8,051 nt of DNA, taken from positions 1 through 8,051 of the forward strand of contig QHNF01000020.1 in assembly GCA_003218345.1 (NCBI GenBank). The letters run 5' to 3'. Source of the stretch: Verrucomicrobiota bacterium (GTDB lineage Bacteria; Verrucomicrobiota; Verrucomicrobiia; Chthoniobacterales; UBA10450). A program made the position numbers and the translations under genes. Shown here piece after piece: positions 6,204 to 8,051 of the stretch (position 1 is the stretch's first letter; every line of letters begins with the position of its first letter). A model generated the notes under the pieces. The model had not been told where the DNA came from. It saw only the letters and a list, made by a program, of their open reading frames with translations, and did not search any database.

Positions 6204-6460
6204 GTTGTTTGTTTTATCGACGCCAGGACCGCATCGCCGGCATCCGTGCGGCACAATTGATTCCAGTGCTGGGGCACACAATTGACTCCGAAGGCTTTTG
6301 CGAGTTAATGGTGATGAAAAACCAACTGCCTTCAGCGACCCATTACGGAATTGTGTGCGGCAGCTTTTTGCGGACGGGCAGATTCATGTGCGGAATGTAA
6401 CGGAATCGACTAATCAATTAAAATACGAAAGCTGGGGCCTGGATCACCTGCGGCGCGCGT

Positions 6461-6847
6461 TCATCGTATTCCCGAGTCGCACTCCCATTGGACCCTTGTG
6501 ATTTGACCCGTCATAACATCGACTTCGAACGGGCCATAGTGGCCGATGCCGCGTCTCTTTCCCTGCATGGAAACTTTGTAGTGTCCAGGAGCTAACGAAG
6601 TTCGAAAGCGCCCCTGCTCATCGGTAGTGAATGATGCCACCTCGCCTTTTTCATTTTCCACCACGAACGTTGTGTTCGCGAGCGGCTGTGAGCCAGGAGC
6701 ACCAGCTCTGGTCGGCCCGGGCTGAGTCGGACTAATCGTAATTACTCCTTCCATCCCTGTTCCTGATCCGGACGGAGTTTGCCCAGCAGAAACGCGCGTA
6801 GCCATAACAACGAGTCCCAAAACGATGAGGACTTTTCGGAATACCAT
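6461..6847 (-). CDS. Secreted carboxypeptidase-regulatory-like (prealbumin-like) domain protein
   Basis: The product has 128 residues. It begins with a signal peptide (MVFRKVLIVLGLVVMATRVSA, likely cut after residue 21), then a short Gly/Ser/Thr linker, then one beta-sandwich domain from about residue 33 to 120. The segment TTDEQGRFRTSLAPGHYKV (74-92) is typical of carboxypeptidase regulatory-like and related prealbumin-like domains: a turn with D-x-x-G-x-F followed by L-x-P-G-x-Y. The end, WECDSGIR, holds the only cysteine of the mature protein. There is no enzyme domain, so it probably has a binding or structural role in the periplasm or outside. The start at 6847 is backed by GGGAG on the - strand (6862-6858), 10 bases upstream. 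It lies 133 bp after argH on the same strand and could share its transcript. Confidence 0.8.
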   Translation of the reverse strand: MVFRKVLIVLGLVVMATRVSAGQTPSGSGTGMEGVITISPTQPGPTRAGAPGSQPLANTTFVVENEKGEVASFTTDEQGRFRTSLAPGHYKVSMQGKRRGIGHYGPFEVDVMTGQITRVQWECDSGIR

Positions 6848-6863
6848 TATTTAATTACTCCCA

Positions 6864-6877
6864 CCAGTTCGAACTGG
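6864..6877. promoter_or_regulatory. 14-bp perfect palindrome upstream of the prealbumin-like gene
   Basis: CCAGTTCGAACTGG is a perfect palindrome 16 bases upstream of the ATG at 6847, next to the ribosome binding site. Its position would suit an operator, but no regulator is encoded nearby and it may be chance. Confidence 0.3.
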
Positions 6878-6980
6878 GTCAAACGATTTGCGTCGATGCT
6901 GGCAAGATCTGTTTTCTTGGTTTGCGAAACGACGAACGAGCCGGGTGGTTTCATCGTAGGCGGTTACGAACCAAATTGTA

Positions 6981-8051
6981 TCAGGCGTCTGACTTGTTGA
7001 TTAGGCGCGTGGCACGCACCTCCACCAATTTGTTTCGCCAACGTTTGATCTGCGCCGCGACGTTTTCCGGCGAAGGTGCGCCGATTGCGACGCGTTTTGC
7101 GAGTGAACGGCGAATGTCGAAAATCTTCATCACATCGACATCAAAAAGTGATGAGAAGGATTGCATCGTGGAAAGCGGGATTTGATTCAATGGTAGCTTC
7201 GCTTGTGCAGCGCGTATGACGAGTCGCCCAGCGATTTCGTGAGCCTCGCGAAAGGGCGCTCCTTTCCTTACCAGATATTCCGCCAGATCGGTCGCAAAAA
7301 GGTTCGGATCGCTTGCCGCGGCTTCCATGCGTTGGCGGTTGATTTTTAGTTCGGGCAGCATCGCAGTGAAAACTTCCAGTACGGCGCTAACAGTATCGAC
7401 GGAATCGAAAAGGGCTTCCTTGTCTTCTTGCAAGTCGCGGTTGTATGAAGAGGGAAGCGCTTTCATCATTGTCAGAATCGACATCAAATTTCCATAAAGC
7501 CGTCCGGTCTTCCCCCGCGTCAGTTCGGCCATGTCGGGATTTCTTTTCTGCGGCATCAAGCTTGAGCCGGTGGAAAATGCGTCACTGAATTCCAGAAAAC
7601 CGAATTCAGTCGTGCTCCAGATGATCAAATCCTCGCTCAGACGGGAGAGATGCAGACCAATCACGGCGAGACAAAAAAGAAATTCGCACACAAAATCGCG
7701 ATCGCCCACGGCATCGACGCTATTCTGGCTCACGCACGAAAAACCGAGGTCGCGCGCGATGGGTTCGCGATTCAGAACGATTGTCGATCCGGCCAGCGCA
7801 CCGGAACCAAGTGGAAGGACATCGGTTCGAGCCAAGCAATCCTGAAGGCGATTCGCGTCGCGTTCGAATGCCTCGATCTGCCCAAGCAAGTAATGCGAAA
7901 AAGTTATCGGCTGGGCGCGCTGCAGATGCGTGTAACCAGGCATCACCAGATCGAAATATTGTTCAGCAAGATCGAGCAGCGCGGTCTGCAAATTTCGCAA
8001 GCGACCAGATACTTCTGCAATCTCTGCTTTTACATAGAGCCGAAGATCGAG
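6981..8051 (-). CDS. argH: Argininosuccinate lyase, C-terminal part
   Basis: This enzyme splits argininosuccinate into arginine and fumarate, the last step of arginine biosynthesis, and works as a cytoplasmic homotetramer. The window holds the last 356 residues; the gene runs off the right edge, so about 100 N-terminal residues are missing compared with the usual length of around 460. Family signatures are clear: VMPGYTHLQRAQP at about 36-48 of the visible part, with the His used in catalysis, and GSSLMPQKRNPD at 162-173, the fumarase/aspartase superfamily signature loop carrying the catalytic Ser. QEDKEALFDSVDT and GAPFREAHEI also match ArgH and distinguish it from other superfamily members. 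The frame is intact to the TGA at 6981-6983. No other arginine gene is in view. The prealbumin-like gene follows on the same strand. Confidence 0.96.
   Translation of the reverse strand, partial: LDLRLYVKAEIAEVSGRLRNLQTALLDLAEQYFDLVMPGYTHLQRAQPITFSHYLLGQIEAFERDANRLQDCLARTDVLPLGSGALAGSTIVLNREPIARDLGFSCVSQNSVDAVGDRDFVCEFLFCLAVIGLHLSRLSEDLIIWSTTEFGFLEFSDAFSTGSSLMPQKRNPDMAELTRGKTGRLYGNLMSILTMMKALPSSYNRDLQEDKEALFDSVDTVSAVLEVFTAMLPELKINRQRMEAAASDPNLFATDLAEYLVRKGAPFREAHEIAGRLVIRAAQAKLPLNQIPLSTMQSFSSLFDVDVMKIFDIRRSLAKRVAIGAPSPENVAAQIKRWRNKLVEVRATRLINKSDA

Larger units (their letters stand above)
5786..6460. other. Intergenic region between convergent genes
   Basis: These 675 bases separate the Asp-box gene (+) from the prealbumin-like gene (-). 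The left part holds three hairpins (5803-5833, 5839-5855, 5884-5900) and the octamer GCGATCGC (5863-5870). The middle holds the inverted 9-bp-period repeat pair (6120-6203). From 6204 to 6460 no motif is obvious. A + strand frame over 6298-6501 reads somewhat like protein but has no start, no upstream continuation and no family I recognise. Confidence 0.6.

Noticed and set aside
6854..6882. TTGACC and AGTAAT (17-bp spacing) on the - strand as promoter of the prealbumin-like gene
   Set aside because: Transcription would start at about the ATG, yet a ribosome binding site is present upstream of it, so the two readings conflict.
1..8051. CRISPR arrays, tRNA or rRNA genes, transposase or integrase genes, defence systems
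   Set aside because: I looked for spaced direct repeats, tRNA-like cloverleaves with a CCA end and matching anticodon stems, and recombinase motifs, and saw none. The cloverleaf-like elements have far longer outer stems than a tRNA.

Overview
The window looks like chromosomal DNA of a soil or sediment bacterium, most likely from the Verrucomicrobiota (Chthoniobacterales-like). This is inferred from two things: secreted proteins ending in Thr-Pro/Arg-Pro tails, and intergenic DNA crowded with short palindromes and short-period degenerate repeats. No rRNA, tRNA or marker gene is present to prove it. The only housekeeping gene is argH, and only its C-terminal part is in the window.

Layout: 1-524 has no recognisable gene but carries a 151-bp inverted-repeat element (205-355) and a GC palindrome just upstream of a ribosome binding site. 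525-2537 is one long secreted-protein gene on the + strand, broken by five single-base frameshifts; repairing them gives a continuous product of about 671 residues with a signal peptide and a Pro/Thr/Arg-rich tail. 2538-2869 holds a heptamer tandem repeat and a second inverted-repeat element (2638-2777) built on the same plan as the first but with different sequence. 2870-3304 encodes a small secreted protein of unknown function. 3305-4018 is intergenic, with hairpins, 9-bp-period repeats and a plausible sigma-70-type promoter. 4019-5785 encodes an intact 588-residue secreted Asp-box (BNR) repeat protein whose C-terminal tail closely matches that of the broken gene. 5786-6460 is intergenic, with hairpins and an inverted pair of 9-bp-period repeats. 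On the - strand are a 128-residue secreted protein with a carboxypeptidase-regulatory-like (prealbumin-like) domain (6461-6847) and argH (6981-8051, its 5' end outside the window).

All four genes other than argH carry N-terminal signal peptides, so the window is mostly a run of exported proteins of unknown or structural function. There is no evidence that they form one operon: gaps are large and repeat-filled, and strands differ. argH and the prealbumin-like gene are on the same strand 133 bp apart and might be co-transcribed.

No defence system, CRISPR array, transposase or integrase was seen. The points most worth following up are the tail shared by two otherwise unrelated secreted proteins, the clustering of frameshifts in a single gene, and the two inverted-repeat elements with a common secondary-structure plan.
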